Positions 33,180-43,560 of a stretch of 64,000 nucleotides of DNA are shown here, piece after piece (position 1 is the first letter of the stretch; each line of letters begins with the position of its first letter). A program made the translations under genes and the position numbers. The stretch comes from Typhlomys cinereus. Taxonomy: Eukaryota; Chordata; Mammalia; Rodentia; Platacanthomyidae. The stretch spans positions 11,733,085 to 11,797,084 of the forward strand of contig JALPQD010000006.1 of the NCBI GenBank assembly GCA_023101885.1, read 5' to 3'. The notes below the pieces were generated by a model. The model was not told the DNA's origin and made no database searches. It worked only from the letters and a program-made list of their open reading frames with translations.

Positions 33180-33475
33180 TTAGTGTTTCACCCCCTCTGT
33201 GATCTTTTTCATGTTCTATATCCTCATATCATCTCATCAAGTACATTCCATCAAAGGGAACATTCTCACCATTCTGTTTCTCCATTATCACCGTTTAAAT
33301 TAATTTTTTGGTTAGCATGCAAACAAATGGGTTTTATGGTACCATCTTCATATATGTTTCATTCTCCCTTGTTCTTATTTGCACCCCTTCCCCACTGATC
33401 TTTATCATTTCCTGCCCCCCTTCCCTTTCTTATCTAAAATAGCCACAGGTTCTATATATGAAATAAAGCATGTGA
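33180..33475 (-). mobile_element. L1 3'UTR-like fragment
   Basis: Plus strand has aaacaaatgggttttatggt, accatcttcatatatgtttc, attctcccttgttcttattt and gcaccccttccccactgatc, the antisense of an older rodent L1 3'UTR ('caaatgggttccattatggc...'). Confidence 0.5.
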
Positions 33476-33540
33476 TTTTTTTGTGTGTGTGTGTGAGTCT
33501 TTACTTTTTAAAGCCTTTGGTTTACCAGTGCATCACTGTG

Positions 33541-33640
33541 CAGAGGAGGATGAGAAGGAGGAAGAAGGAAGAAGAAGCAGAAGAAAAACAGGATAAGGAA
33601 GAAGAAAACGAGGAAGAAAAAGAGGAGGCTGAGGATCATT
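33541..33640 (+). repeat. (GAA/GGA)n purine tract
   Basis: About 100 bp almost purely A and G. The open frame at 33379-33657 translates it as a Glu/Lys/Arg run, a typical low-complexity false ORF. Confidence 0.88.
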
Positions 33641-33645
33641 TTCAG

Positions 33646-34479
33646 TCATGCAGATAGATGGTGGTTAAATATTTTACAAGTGTCAACCTGAAAAAGGTCA
33701 ACTTTTCTCCCTATGAGTTAAGTATATGTTAGTATTGGCAGGAGACCTAGTACAAAAAGAGGGAAAACTTTGTTTCTGGTGACTTTCAAATCTATGTGTC
33801 GACAAAACAAATCCTGATATATGTTTCTGCAGTTTTGTAGTTTCTTATCTATGTAAGTAAGCAGTTCATTCTCTGGTCACAGAAACTTACCATTCTTCAA
33901 AGGATTCCTTTGGTATTGACTCTTCACTTGTTCAAGGTCTGCGACTTGTGGTCATTTCACTCTTACATCAGCGTTGAGGGTAGGTGAAGACATGACTAGA
34001 GGAAAAAGACCCTTAGTTTATTTTCACACCCCACTATACAACTTTTGTTGTTACTGAATCAGTGGTTTTTCTGTTTCCGTTTTGTGGCTCTGTAATTCTG
34101 CAGATTTTTTTTTTCTTCATCTTTTTAAATAGGCATTACTTAGTCCTTCTCCTTCCTACTTCTTCAAATCTTAACTGTTGCAGCTCAGTCCATCTTGCTG
34201 GAAGCTGATCGAGTATTCAAGAACTCAAATTCAGAATGTGAGGGCAGCTGGAGCTAAAGGTCACATGGGCCACAGGAAAACCCCAAGGCACAGAGGCCTC
34301 AAATGTGGGTTGAGCAGTAGAGGTAGGTGACTAACTTTGGTATCTAAAATGTAGACCAGATGCTAAGACCACAAAGAAACCTCAAAAGTAAAAAGCAACT
34401 GACACCAGGGTTCAAGGTAGGAGCACAGGGCTTGAGTTCAGAGGCGAGTTAGCAAGGAAGGGCTGTTTAGCAGCTCACA
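33646..34479. other. Unique interval, no gene seen
   Basis: No recognised repeat or exon. Confidence 0.5.
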
Positions 34480-34484
34480 CAGTT

Positions 34485-34580
34485 GCTCTTAATCAAATAC
34501 CTGCCATGTGCTGACAGTTTGGCGCTTTACACATGTCATAGATATGCTGCATTTAGTCTTGAGTCTCCAAGATGAAGATG
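34485..34580. mobile_element. MIR-like fragment
   Basis: The phrase tacctgccatgtgctgacag, tttggcgctttacacatgtc, atagatatgctgcatttagt is the MIR wording 'tactatgtgccaggcactg, ttctaagcgctttacatat'. Confidence 0.5.
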
Positions 34581-34851
34581 AAGCTGAGGTGCCCAACTGC
34601 AAGTTCCTTGGCCACATCATATTTTGCTCCTATGACTCTAAGCCATCTTTTCTCATGGTTCTCTGACGCTGGATGGGGTTTAGATAGTCTAAAAGTGATA
34701 CGCAGCTTGGTGCTTCCCCGTGTTTTCCCTACAACTTCTCCAGATGGGCCTGACTAGGGTAGGCAGCACCGTGCTGGTAGGTTGGAAGGATACAGAGTTT
34801 CATTAAATAGATGGTGGAATTAAGACAAGACTAGATTAAGTAGTTTGCCTT

Positions 34852-34864
34852 AGAATTAAACTTT
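34852..34864. repeat. 13-bp target-site duplication, left
   Basis: AGAATTAAACTTT, identical to 35162-35174. Confidence 0.82.
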
Positions 34865-34884
34865 TTAAAATATTTTATTTATTT

Positions 34885-34929
<45 letters not shown>

Positions 34930-35161
34930 CAAAGGGCACTGTATGTCCCTGTGGTGGACCAAGGGCGACTTCAGGAATCATCCTGGATTGCTTGTACCTC
35001 CCTCTTGCTTCACTCTGGGATTTCCCAGGCTCCACTCATCAGGAATGGAAGTATAGGCTGCTGCCTTTTCCACCTGGTATTTTTACACAGGACCTGGGAT
35101 CCAGACTCAGGACTTTCTGCTTGTGAGACAGAGTCTTACCCTTGAGCCATTTCTCCAGCAA
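34865..35161 (-). mobile_element. B2-like SINE, older type, with target duplication
   Basis: Minus strand: head tggagaaatggctcaagggt, A box region, B box region gagtctggatccc, then a body with ggaaaaggcagcagcc and gaatggggag-less linker, then CA (as GT 34889-34928) and an A-rich tail (as tatttatttatttt). The body differs from the GC-rich type at 24432. Perfect 13-bp flanking duplications. Confidence 0.82.
34889..34928 (+). repeat. (GT)n microsatellite in the SINE tail
   Basis: 40 bp of uninterrupted GT, between SINE body and A tail. Confidence 0.92.
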
Positions 35162-35174
35162 AGAATTAAACTTT
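35162..35174. repeat. 13-bp target-site duplication, right
   Basis: Identical to 34852-34864. Confidence 0.82.
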
Positions 35175-35453
35175 CATCAGTCAAATTTTTATGGCTTTGT
35201 GAACAGCTTCCAAATCTCAATGACCTAACAAAAAATGTTTATTCCTCATAAGCCAGCCAGATGTTTGTCAAAATACACTGTGCATGGACTCAGAGATTCA
35301 TTCTTCTACCTAGTGGCACAGCTAATTTTTAAGTTCCCAGAATTTTAGAGTACCCAGTTGGTTATTCTATGGTAAATTCATGGGTATATTGTACATCTAG
35401 GCCAAAGAACAGAATAGAAAGAGCTTGAAGTAGCATTTCTGGACTTCGGTGTT

Positions 35454-35985
35454 TGTGATGACTAATTTTATATGTCAACTTGCCTGAGTTAAAGAATTCT
35501 CAAATACCCAGTAAAACATGATTTCAGGGTGTGTCTTTAAGGGATGTTTCTGGAAGATTAGCACTTGAACTGACAGCTTAAAAAGATCCACTCTCATCAG
35601 TGTGGGTGGGCATCATCCAACACTGAGGACAAGGAGAACATGGTGGTTGTGAAGCAAGCCTTCTCCCTATATCTCTCTGTGTCTGTGTCTCTGTCTCTTT
35701 GTCTGTCTGTCTCTCTTTCTCCCTTTCTCTCACTGAGTTGAGAGTCCATCTTCTGCTGCCTGTTTTTCTCCCTTATTCTCATGCTTTAAACAACTTACTT
35801 GATTCTTTTTCAGGCCTTTAGATCAAGGCTGCATCATATCTTCACTTTTGCTGAGTCTCTTGTTTGTGGAGACTATGTATGCGACTCCTTGGTTTCTAGA
35901 GCCATGTGAGCCAATTCCCTTAATAAATCTCTTCTATGCATTCATGTAGTCATATCTTCTGGTCTCTTTTTTTAAATGAAGGACC
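35454..35985 (+). mobile_element. MLT2-like ERVL LTR, older copy
   Basis: Starts TGTGATGACTAATTTTATATGTCAACTTG; continues through tttcagggtgtgtctttaag, ggatgtttctggaagattag, agtgtgggtgggcatcatcc, ccatgtgagccaattccctt and a polyadenylation-like aataaatctcttctatgc. The final 'agaaccctgactaatac' is lost. A CT-rich stretch at 35670-35735 lies inside it. Confidence 0.65.
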
Positions 35986-36152
35986 TAGATAAAACTCTTA
36001 TGTTTTGGGTTGGATTGTTTTTGATTTACACTGTAAGATATTTAACAGTCATCTTAGTTTTTACTCACTACTGGGTGAAGATGACAGTATCCATCTAACA
36101 GGTGCGGTGTATAAGAATAAAAATTGCTTAGAGGTGTTGTGTGTGCGTGCAT

Positions 36153-36154
<2 letters not shown>

Positions 36155-36187
<33 letters not shown>
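36155..36187 (+). repeat. (GT)n microsatellite
   Basis: 33 bp of GT with flanking GTGC/GCATG variants. Confidence 0.92.
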
Positions 36188-36188
<1 letters not shown>

Positions 36189-37318
36189 ATGTGCATGCAC
36201 ACGTGTGTATGTGTGTTCAAAATCATTCTCTGGTTGAGAATTCTAGTTTAAAGAAGACTCCAGAAGTCTCCTTTAGAGAGGTTAGTCTAGAGAGTAGTCA
36301 GATTCCTTCCATCCTAATTCTACTTGTCTATTGACCAGAATTCAATCTAAACCCCATTTAGCTTCAAGAACATTGGAAAATTTCATCCAGTGATATGTTG
36401 AGGAAAAAAAAAAGCCTGGGAAAATTAGACTGGCAGTGAAATCCAAAGGGTATAGACATCTTATTATCTCCTTGTCCTCTAAATCACAGTAATAGCTTCA
36501 GAAAAACTAGCAGAGGTATATATACTGCATTCTAAATAGTATTGGAAGCAAACCCATACCCTCCTCACAATCTTTTCACAGTTAACCTAATCACCCTATA
36601 TAGGTCTCCTAAAATAAAGCAAACATGACAATAAAGGATGAGATGCCATGGTCCTAGGTGTGTGTTATCGTCAGCTAGGAACCGAAGGCAGTTAAAATAT
36701 CGCAGTGACCTCTAAGTGTTGAAAACACATAGGATGGAATGAAATTGGGATGATGGGAATGTTTCCATGAGTCTGTCTAGCCCCATTGCATTCCAGAAAG
36801 ATAAGCATGGAATGTGTATGGTCAAGAGTATAGAGGAAATCAAAAGGCATTTTTAGACTATGGAGAAGTGTCAAATCTCTGGGTATATGTCACTATTAAG
36901 GAAAACTCAGAGTAGGGAGAATGGGAATAAAGGGAAATTGTCATTCATGTACTATTAGTAGTTCCAGAGAAGTGTCCTAGCTTAGTGTAAACACAGACCA
37001 ACTAGCAAATGACATTGTTTAGAATCTCAAATATAGTCAAAATGCTTTTTAAAGTTTTTTTTGTTGTTTTGTTACATTAATTTAGGAAAATTATTTCTCC
37101 GTTCTCTGTTTTCTCTTTGCTATGCACCACATTGAAAAGAACCAGAAATGCTCAAATTTCCACCAACTGATACCAAACCAATCTTCTGGAGCTAAGGTTG
37201 GCTCTTCAGTCTCCTAGCACCACCCCACCCTTGGCTGCACTCTATTCAACCTTATCCTAGTTAAAAGACAACAACAATACAGTATCTCAACATCAAAAAA
37301 AAAGCAATCAAATCCAAC
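36188..37318. other. Unique interval of 1.1 kb, no gene seen
   Basis: No recognised repeat or exon. Confidence 0.5.
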
Positions 37319-37319
37319 C

Positions 37320-37502
37320 TAGGCAGTTGCTGAAGAAAATTAATCTATCCAATAAGTACATTTGAGAGATCTATATCTTAAAATTAAACCACACAGGGAG
37401 ACTTTTTTGGGGGGGTCTCTCTCATAGCTAGACATAGGTGTCAACTTGTTGGTCAAGGGTTCAAAGCTCTGGGTACATAAGTAAAGAATTAGCAATTGAG
37501 TT
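37320..37502 (+). repeat. 182-bp tandem duplication, first copy
   Basis: Starts taggcagttgctgaag and is followed head-to-tail by the second copy at 37502-37684. The two copies differ only in the G run near 37410 (seven G versus four G plus A). Confidence 0.95.
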
Positions 37503-37935
37503 AGGCAGTTGCTGAAGAAAATTAATCTATCCAATAAGTACATTTGAGAGATCTATATCTTAAAATTAAACCACACAGGGAGACTTTTTTGGGGAGTCTC
37601 TCTCATAGCTAGACATAGGTGTCAACTTGTTGGTCAAGGGTTCAAAGCTCTGGGTACATAAGTAAAGAATTAGCAATTGAGTTAGACTCCCAAGAAAACC
37701 TGCGGGAGACTACTTGAAGCCTAGCTCTTGGTGGGTGAGATTAGTCCCTCAGCAGGCAGATAAGATGGAGAAAACTGGTGGAGGAAGTAAGCATTCCTCA
37801 GTATACTTGGCCAGAGTGAGGATTTTTCCCTCTCAATAGTTCTGTGAATTTGGTGTGGCCCTTGGTGTTTGGTGTTGGCGTAAACTTTCCTGCCAAGCTG
37901 GACAAGAACTGTAACTGGACAATCATAAGTTATTA
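37416..37935 (+). mobile_element. 430-bp LTR-like repeat, disrupted by the duplication
   Basis: Contains tcatagctagacataggtg, tcaacttgttggtcaaggg, agctctgggtacataag, cttggccagagtgaggattt and cttggtgtttggtgttggcg in the order of the copy at 22360-22786. The first ~90 bp appear twice because the tandem duplication includes them. The 3' end is lost. Confidence 0.6.
37502..37684 (+). repeat. 182-bp tandem duplication, second copy
   Basis: Near-identical to the preceding unit. After it the LTR-like sequence continues without interruption (agactcccaagaaaacctg). Confidence 0.95.
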
Positions 37936-37999
37936 TTAAAATTATTGATAGGCTATATCTTACTAAAATTAATGATTCGGTTTCTATGAAAATAAGATG

Positions 38000-38265
38000 T
38001 TGATGTCTATATTAAATTTAAGAGGAGCCTTCTCCCTTGTGATCTATGCTAGACTTTGGGAGGTCGTTGACATGTCAGCCATTGTGCAGGTCATGCAAAG
38101 TCCAATTATGGCTACTGCAGCCCTAACTTATGTAGAGTATCTTGCATATCATTGGTCCTACCCATCTTTAGGCTCTTACAATCTTGCCACCCCCTCTTCC
38201 TCAAGGTTCCCTAAGCTTAGGATGGGGAGAGATTTGGCTGGTCTGGTTCCAGGTGATTAATGTAG
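38000..38265 (-). mobile_element. L1 3'UTR internal fragment
   Basis: Plus strand aggagccttctcccttgtg, gactttgggaggtcgttgac and atgtcagccattg is the reverse complement of 56484-56545. The following ttaggatggggagagatttgg matches 62359-62380. Confidence 0.65.
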
Positions 38266-38439
38266 GATCTTTGGTGTTCTGAATTATGGTTTGTTGTTGT
38301 TTTCAGTTTCCAAATATTTATTGTGAAAAGACATAAGCAAAATACTGTTGTTAAATTGGAAAGTGAATGATGGAAAAGGTGAGTGAAATATAATACCCAG
38401 ACAGACTTGAAAAACAGTAGAGATGGCAGATTAGCACAC

Positions 38440-38680
38440 AATGAAAGAGACAGAGAGAGGCGAGACAGATGGGGAGAGAGACAGAAAGAGAAAGATGAGA
38501 GAGAGAGAAAGAAGAGAAAGCAAGTTCAGGAAGAGGAGGAGAAAGGGAAGGGAAAAGAAAAAGTGAAAAAGAGAGTAGAAAGGAAAGGAAGAAGGGGAAG
38601 GAAGGAGAAGAAAAGAAAGTAAGAGAGGAGAGGACAGAGGGTAGAGGAGGGCAGAATAGGGAAGGGAAGGAGAGAAAGAC
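38440..38680 (+). repeat. 240-bp purine (GA-rich) tract
   Basis: Nearly continuous A/G on the plus strand. Open frames on both strands through it (Glu/Lys/Arg or Ser/Leu/Phe) are low-complexity artefacts. Confidence 0.9.
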
Positions 38681-39114
38681 ATTGAAAGTTTGAACTCTCT
38701 TGACTGATGTCAAAATGTAGACTAACTTTTCAAATGATAAGAACACATACTACACTTAATTTCATCCAGAAGGTTGAGAAGCAATATAGGCTGGATTTTA
38801 AAAAATAAGGTTTTTGAGGAAGTTTAATAAGGATGACATAATTAAGAGCATCTCTTCCTTATGTTCAGTATCATACTTGACTCTTTGGATTAAGATGAAT
38901 TGTCAATTTTGGAGCTCAAGTGAGAGAAAACACGAGGTTTTTCCATGTATTTCATCATCTATTAAATGTGGTCCAGAACCACCCTGCGCAATTACTCATA
39001 TTACTGTCTTCCTTCTGCTTGGAAGTAGGGAGATTTTCTTCCTTAAGTTCACAGTCCTGGGGCCTGGCATCACTGCCACAGAAGCCGGAGGTGACAACAA
39101 AGAGCGCCTCCCTT
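38681..39114. other. Unique interval, no gene seen
   Basis: No recognised repeat. The 104-codon frame at 38814-39128 has no domain. Confidence 0.5.
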
Positions 39115-39155
39115 CATGTAGCATGTAGCATGTAGCATGTAGCATGTAGCATGTT
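39115..39155 (+). repeat. 7-bp minisatellite (GCATGTA)n
   Basis: Six head-to-tail units, the last with a T for A change. Confidence 0.95.
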
Positions 39156-39545
39156 GCCATCCAGTCACATGCCCTGTGATTTTGGAGTACTGTGAGCTGG
39201 TTCCTCCTTCTTGTTCCAGAACAGAAAGAACAAATAAACATTGGGAAAATAGAATGAACTGGAGTAGTGGATTGTGGTAGCTCTGTCCTCCACGGTGCAA
39301 ACGCTTCTGATTAAGACACAACCTTCCTGCAGGTGTGACCTCAGAGAACCGCATGCTGAGCTGGACGCACAATTGGCAAAAACATCGTTACTGACTGAAA
39401 AATGCAACAAAGAGAAGCAGAAAACAAATGTGAAGAATTTCACATACAAAAAAAGGGATTTAGAAATGAGGAAATGGTCAGATTTCATATGCTTGCCTGT
39501 CCGTTGGATGCATGGTGTGTTAATAATTGTACTTTCAAATACACC
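39156..39545. other. Unique interval, no gene assigned
   Basis: The plus frame 39274-39570 (98 codons) has a polar, Lys/Glu-rich middle (39370-39480) that could look exon-like, but splice signals and homology are not evident and it runs into the SINE. Confidence 0.4.
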
Positions 39546-39548
39546 TGC

Positions 39549-39792
39549 TTGGGCTGGAGAGATGGTTTAGGGGTTAAGATTCTGTGTCACAAGCAGAAGG
39601 TCCTGAGTTTGGATTCCAGATCCCACATAAAAATGCCAAGTGGAAATGGCACCCTGGTGGGTGGTGCCTAGAAAACCCAGAGTGAAGCAAAAAGGAGGTA
39701 AAAGCAATTCAGCATGATTCGCGAAGTCATCCTTGGCCTCCACAGGACATATAGAGCATGCACGCATGTGAAATAAATAAAAATTTTTTAAA
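39549..39792 (+). mobile_element. B2-like SINE, older type
   Basis: Head gggctggagagatggtttag (A box region), B box region gagtttggattcc, then cccacataaaaatgcc, a body with tcatccttggcctccacagg, and an aaataaataaaaatttttt tail. The body resembles the 3' part of mouse B3/B2 ('gtcctctgacctccacac'). Confidence 0.78.
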
Positions 39793-40317
39793 AAAATGCT
39801 TTCTCAGATTGATATAGTTTTAGAATATTTAAGTGATGCTGTGCTATAACATTTCATTCTAATCTTTTTTCCTTTTTTTCTCTCATGTTCATACTCTTTA
39901 ACTCCATCAATGTACAAGATAACATCTAGCCAAGTTGCTGGTTCTGACTGCTGTATAGTGCTTTGTGATATTTTTCTATCACATTTAATGATTTGTTCTT
40001 TCTTTGGTGGACACCCTAATTGCTCCATTTCTTTATCACCATCAAAACAGCAAAACAGCTGTGACAAATAATAGATTCATGTGAGGCTTTTTCTGAGATA
40101 GATGCCCAAAAGACAAATTACAGGCTTTTAACATACATGTAATAAATTTTACTAAGAACTGTCATTTCCCTCTTCCATGTGACAGAGAAAGCTAGAGACT
40201 TATTAGTTATAATCCTGTTATGTCTTCACAATGGTGTTCATGAAATGACCTTGACTGCCTGTGTGACAATGATTCTGTTAATGTACACCATTCTCTGGAT
40301 AAATGGATATACAATGG
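39793..40317. other. Unique interval, no gene seen
   Basis: No recognised repeat or exon. Confidence 0.5.
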
Positions 40318-40512
40318 TCTGACCAGCTATCTCAGTGGGTAAAGGTGCCTGTGGGCAAAATGTGTGGCCTAAGTTCAATTCTCAGAGCCCATATGGTAGG
40401 AGGAAAGAACTGGTTTTCTAAAGTTGTCTTCTGATATCCACGTGGGTATCTTGGCATGTGTTGTCTGTCTGTTTCCCTCTCTCTCTCTCTTTCTCTCTCT
40501 CTCCAAATAATT
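40318..40512 (+). mobile_element. B3/B2-like SINE, old
   Basis: Head gaccagctatctcagtgggt, B box region aagttcaattctc, body gttgtcttctgatatccacg and gtatcttggcatgtgttg, then a (CT)n tail at 40478-40504. More diverged than its neighbour at 40531. Confidence 0.55.
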
Positions 40513-40530
40513 GAAATATTTTAAAGAATA

Positions 40531-40854
40531 GGGCTGGAAAGATGGCTCAGGGGTTAAGACTCAGGTCCTGAATTTAGACCCCAGACCCCACATAAAAATG
40601 CCTGGTGGAAATGCACTTCCAGACCTAGAAGGTAGAGCCTGGAAAACTCCAGAACAAAGCAAAGAGGAGATATCACAATCCAGAGGATTCCTTGGGCATT
40701 CATGAGCACACACAGTGCTCTCTGATTCAAACAGACACAGACACAGACACAGACACAGACACAGACACAGACACAGACACAGACACGACACAGATACACA
40801 CACACACACACTCACAACACACACACACACACACAGAGCAAAACATAAAAAAAA
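40531..40854 (+). mobile_element. B2-like SINE with expanded tail
   Basis: Head gggctggaaagatggctcag with A box, B box region gaatttagacccc, then cccacataaaaatgcctgg and body ending ttccttgggcattcatgagc. The tail holds (ACAGAC)n and (CA)n (40732-40834) and an A-rich end. A 9-bp duplication TAAAGAATA flanks it (40522-40530 and 40855-40863). A short deletion removes the segment between A box and B box. Confidence 0.82.
40732..40834 (+). repeat. (ACAGAC)n + (CA)n compound microsatellite
   Basis: About nine hexanucleotide units followed by CA with a CTCA interruption, ~100 bp. Two minus-strand frames of 85 and 105 codons through it are Cys/Val/Leu runs and are artefacts. Confidence 0.93.
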
Positions 40855-40863
40855 TAAAGAATA

Positions 40864-41783
40864 AAGAGTGAAGGCCATAGTTTTGCATGTTGATTCCTGA
40901 TATTTATTAGAATAGCAATACTTTCTTTGTAATAATTTCCCCCGATGTTCTTCAGTTACTCACCAGACTTATCTTAGAGCTTTATCTGTTTTCCTTTCCC
41001 CATTCTTTTTCATGCGTCAAATGAAGTCCCTTTTGAACAGGTTAGGAATGCTTCTGTCAAACACAGTTTTCTTCTTCTCACGGTCTGCACTTCATCCCTT
41101 GCCAAAGCTCAAAAGTTCTGGCGTGACAAGTCATGGTCTAAAACACTTTAAAACCATTTCTGTGGCCAATGCGTCACTTTTCCAGTGCTTTTTTCTCTTC
41201 CAAACGCTTCAACTTGTAGCCGGACTTCAAAGTCGCCAGTGATGTATTCCAGATTTCTTTGGCTGCTATATTAATTCCCAACATGATCAGCAAAACAGCC
41301 AGTAGTTAGTGGGTTTGCTGAGAGTCCACTGCTGCTACTTTGTCAGAAGATTGCACCACCCTTCCTCTTGAGTCACTTTCTCTACACATTAGTGTCTTGA
41401 CATTGGCTTCTATTCTATTTGATCTCTTGGACTATTTCCTTCCTGACCCCTTTCTTCGGTTATTTTTTTTTTTTTTCTATGCTGTTAAAACTAGTTTGAA
41501 GTTTGCCCATTACAACTGACTACCAAACTCAGGTGGAAAGAAACAGTTGATCCTATAACCTTGCACAAATCTTGTGATTTTTGAGTCTCTGTGTTGGTGC
41601 TGAAAATTAAGGCCATCACTGCCAGAGACCAACGCTCATCAAGCCAGTCATGGAGGTTCCTCCCAGGGACCCCCACTCTGGTGCAGCCAGACTGACTGAC
41701 ACCAAAGAAAAGAATGTGAACACAAGTCAAGATGGATGAAAACTGGGGTTTATATGAAAAGGATGACAGTATACACTCAAGGA

Positions 41784-41787
<4 letters not shown>
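40864..41787. other. Unique interval, no gene seen
   Basis: Contains a 15-T run at 41462-41476. No recognised repeat or exon. Confidence 0.5.
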
Positions 41788-41851
<64 letters not shown>

Positions 41852-41859
41852 GAGAGAGT
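41788..41859 (+). repeat. (GA)n microsatellite
   Basis: About 72 bp of GA with one GGGA interruption. Mirror-symmetric purine tract, able in principle to form triplex DNA. Confidence 0.95.
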
Positions 41860-43435
41860 AAATGGTGTACACCCTTTTTACAATAAGATTTGTTGACTTT
41901 GTTAAGTTGCAATTTTTCATTCTTTGATTCTTTCCTATACAAATATGAGTTTATATGTTTTTACCTTCTTCTGTCCTTCACTTCCCTCCCGTCCCACCCT
42001 GCTCATTCTTCCTCCAGCCAGTGCCCCTCCTGCTCCCGTGTCTCCTGCATGTGGGACCCATTGGACCCCGCCCAGGATGTCTGCACTGGTGTCTGGACAC
42101 CCGCGGGAGTGCCCATCAGTGGGCAACATGTCGAATGAAGAAGCTCCCCTTCCCTTGTGCAGTGCCAGTCCCAAAAAATTGAGATCCTGATTTTTTTGGC
42201 TTGTGAAGTTACACTTTTCAGATCTATAGCCAAGCTTTAAGAATAAACGAAAGTGTTTTGGTACACTTACCTAAGGAAATTTCATGAAACAATATCATAA
42301 GGCAGTTTAGAAGCTGTATTTCTCAGATGTGCAAATAAGCCAGAGGCTTAAGCGAGATAAGACATGAGTTACAAATGTCAAAAGTTTCTTATTCTTCGTA
42401 GTTCACAGGGAGGTCAAATTGGATACTTTGACTGTGAAGATGGCTCATCATCTTGCTTGTGAAATTTTCTCAGAAACAGGAGAAATTTCATCAGCTGTGC
42501 TGAAATTCTTGACTCTCAGCCAGCAAATGACTGAGACAAGACACAGAGGAAGGATGAGATTTTGTTGTTTTGTTTCTCATGTCACCTTAATTCTCCCTGT
42601 CTTCTAGCTGGCTTCATGGTGACAAATTATCACCTCACATTTAGGAAAGCCATCATAAGTGTTGTGGTCAGCATTTCACAACAAGAGGCCAGTTAACAAG
42701 AGAAAAGCACAATAAATCTATTTAATTAAAGTTTTATGGAACATAAAACAGCCATTGTAAATGAAGATCTAAAGAGGATGAAGTGGTCTATTTCTGTGCT
42801 TAGCTTCAGGAAGAATGGACAGTGATGTAGAAATGTGACTAGATAAAAAAAATGTGATCAGATGGCAATAAACTGAGGGGTACCCAGCCAAGCTGCCTCT
42901 CTCAACATTCTTCTTGCCATCTCTGTATAGTAAAAAACATTAAGACCTTGGGACATTGCCACACTGGTGATTTAATCTGAAGGCACATGGGAAACGGCAG
43001 GTCTAGGCGGAGATTTTCCTTAAGTTCCCCTTATCTGCTTCCAAAGGACTCCCAAAAAAGGTCTTTATTGTCATAAATCCTCTGTCTGGAATTTTAGTGA
43101 GAGGGAAGATTAATTTGGATGGAGGAAGAAGAAACCAGACAATTACCTGTTTGGAGGGCAGCTTCAATACAACTATTTTGACCTAAGAAATCTGTTCTTT
43201 CCTTCCCAATTCATTCCCTCTCTACTCTCACCCAGCAGCCCCAGAGCACACTTCCTTCTGCCACTTGGCATCCATTATTGCACCTTCTTCAAGTCTCATA
43301 TTTTTATGGGACTCTTATTCTGATGCAGGCAATTAAAATGTTTTTTTTCTTCTGTTACATAAATCTACTTTACATTAATATAGTTTGCAACAGGACCAAA
43401 GAATCTAGATGAAAACCATGTTTTCCTGCATGGTG
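41860..43435. other. Unique interval of 1.6 kb, no gene assigned
   Basis: A GC-richer patch at 41990-42160 carries overlapping frames on both strands (75-88 codons), rich in Pro/Ser/Ala and without domains. The remainder is AT-rich unique sequence. Confidence 0.45.
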
Positions 43436-43436
43436 A

Positions 43437-43560
43437 TGGTAAATTCATGACCACAGAGCTTAGGGGAGTGAGAGGATTTTATTTTAGCTTCCACCATGGA
43501 GTTATTGTTGTCAGGCCAGCTTGGCAGGAGCACTCACACCAAAACCAGAGTCCAGGGAGC
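43437..43560 (-). mobile_element. 430-bp LTR-like repeat, 3'-end fragment
   Basis: Plus strand gtaaattcatgaccacagag, gaggattttattttagcttc and ggccagcttggcaggagcac matches 59374-59470, the antisense of this family's 3' end. Confidence 0.5.

Noticed and set aside
38351..38746. 131-codon Ser/Leu/Phe-rich minus frame
   Set aside because: Antisense translation of a polypurine tract.
39115..39155. CRISPR-like or regulatory direct-repeat array
   Set aside because: Units are 7 bp without spacers, so it is a minisatellite.
40554..40878. Cys/Val/Leu-rich frames of 85-105 codons
   Set aside because: They are translations of (ACAGAC)n/(CA)n and the SINE body in antisense.
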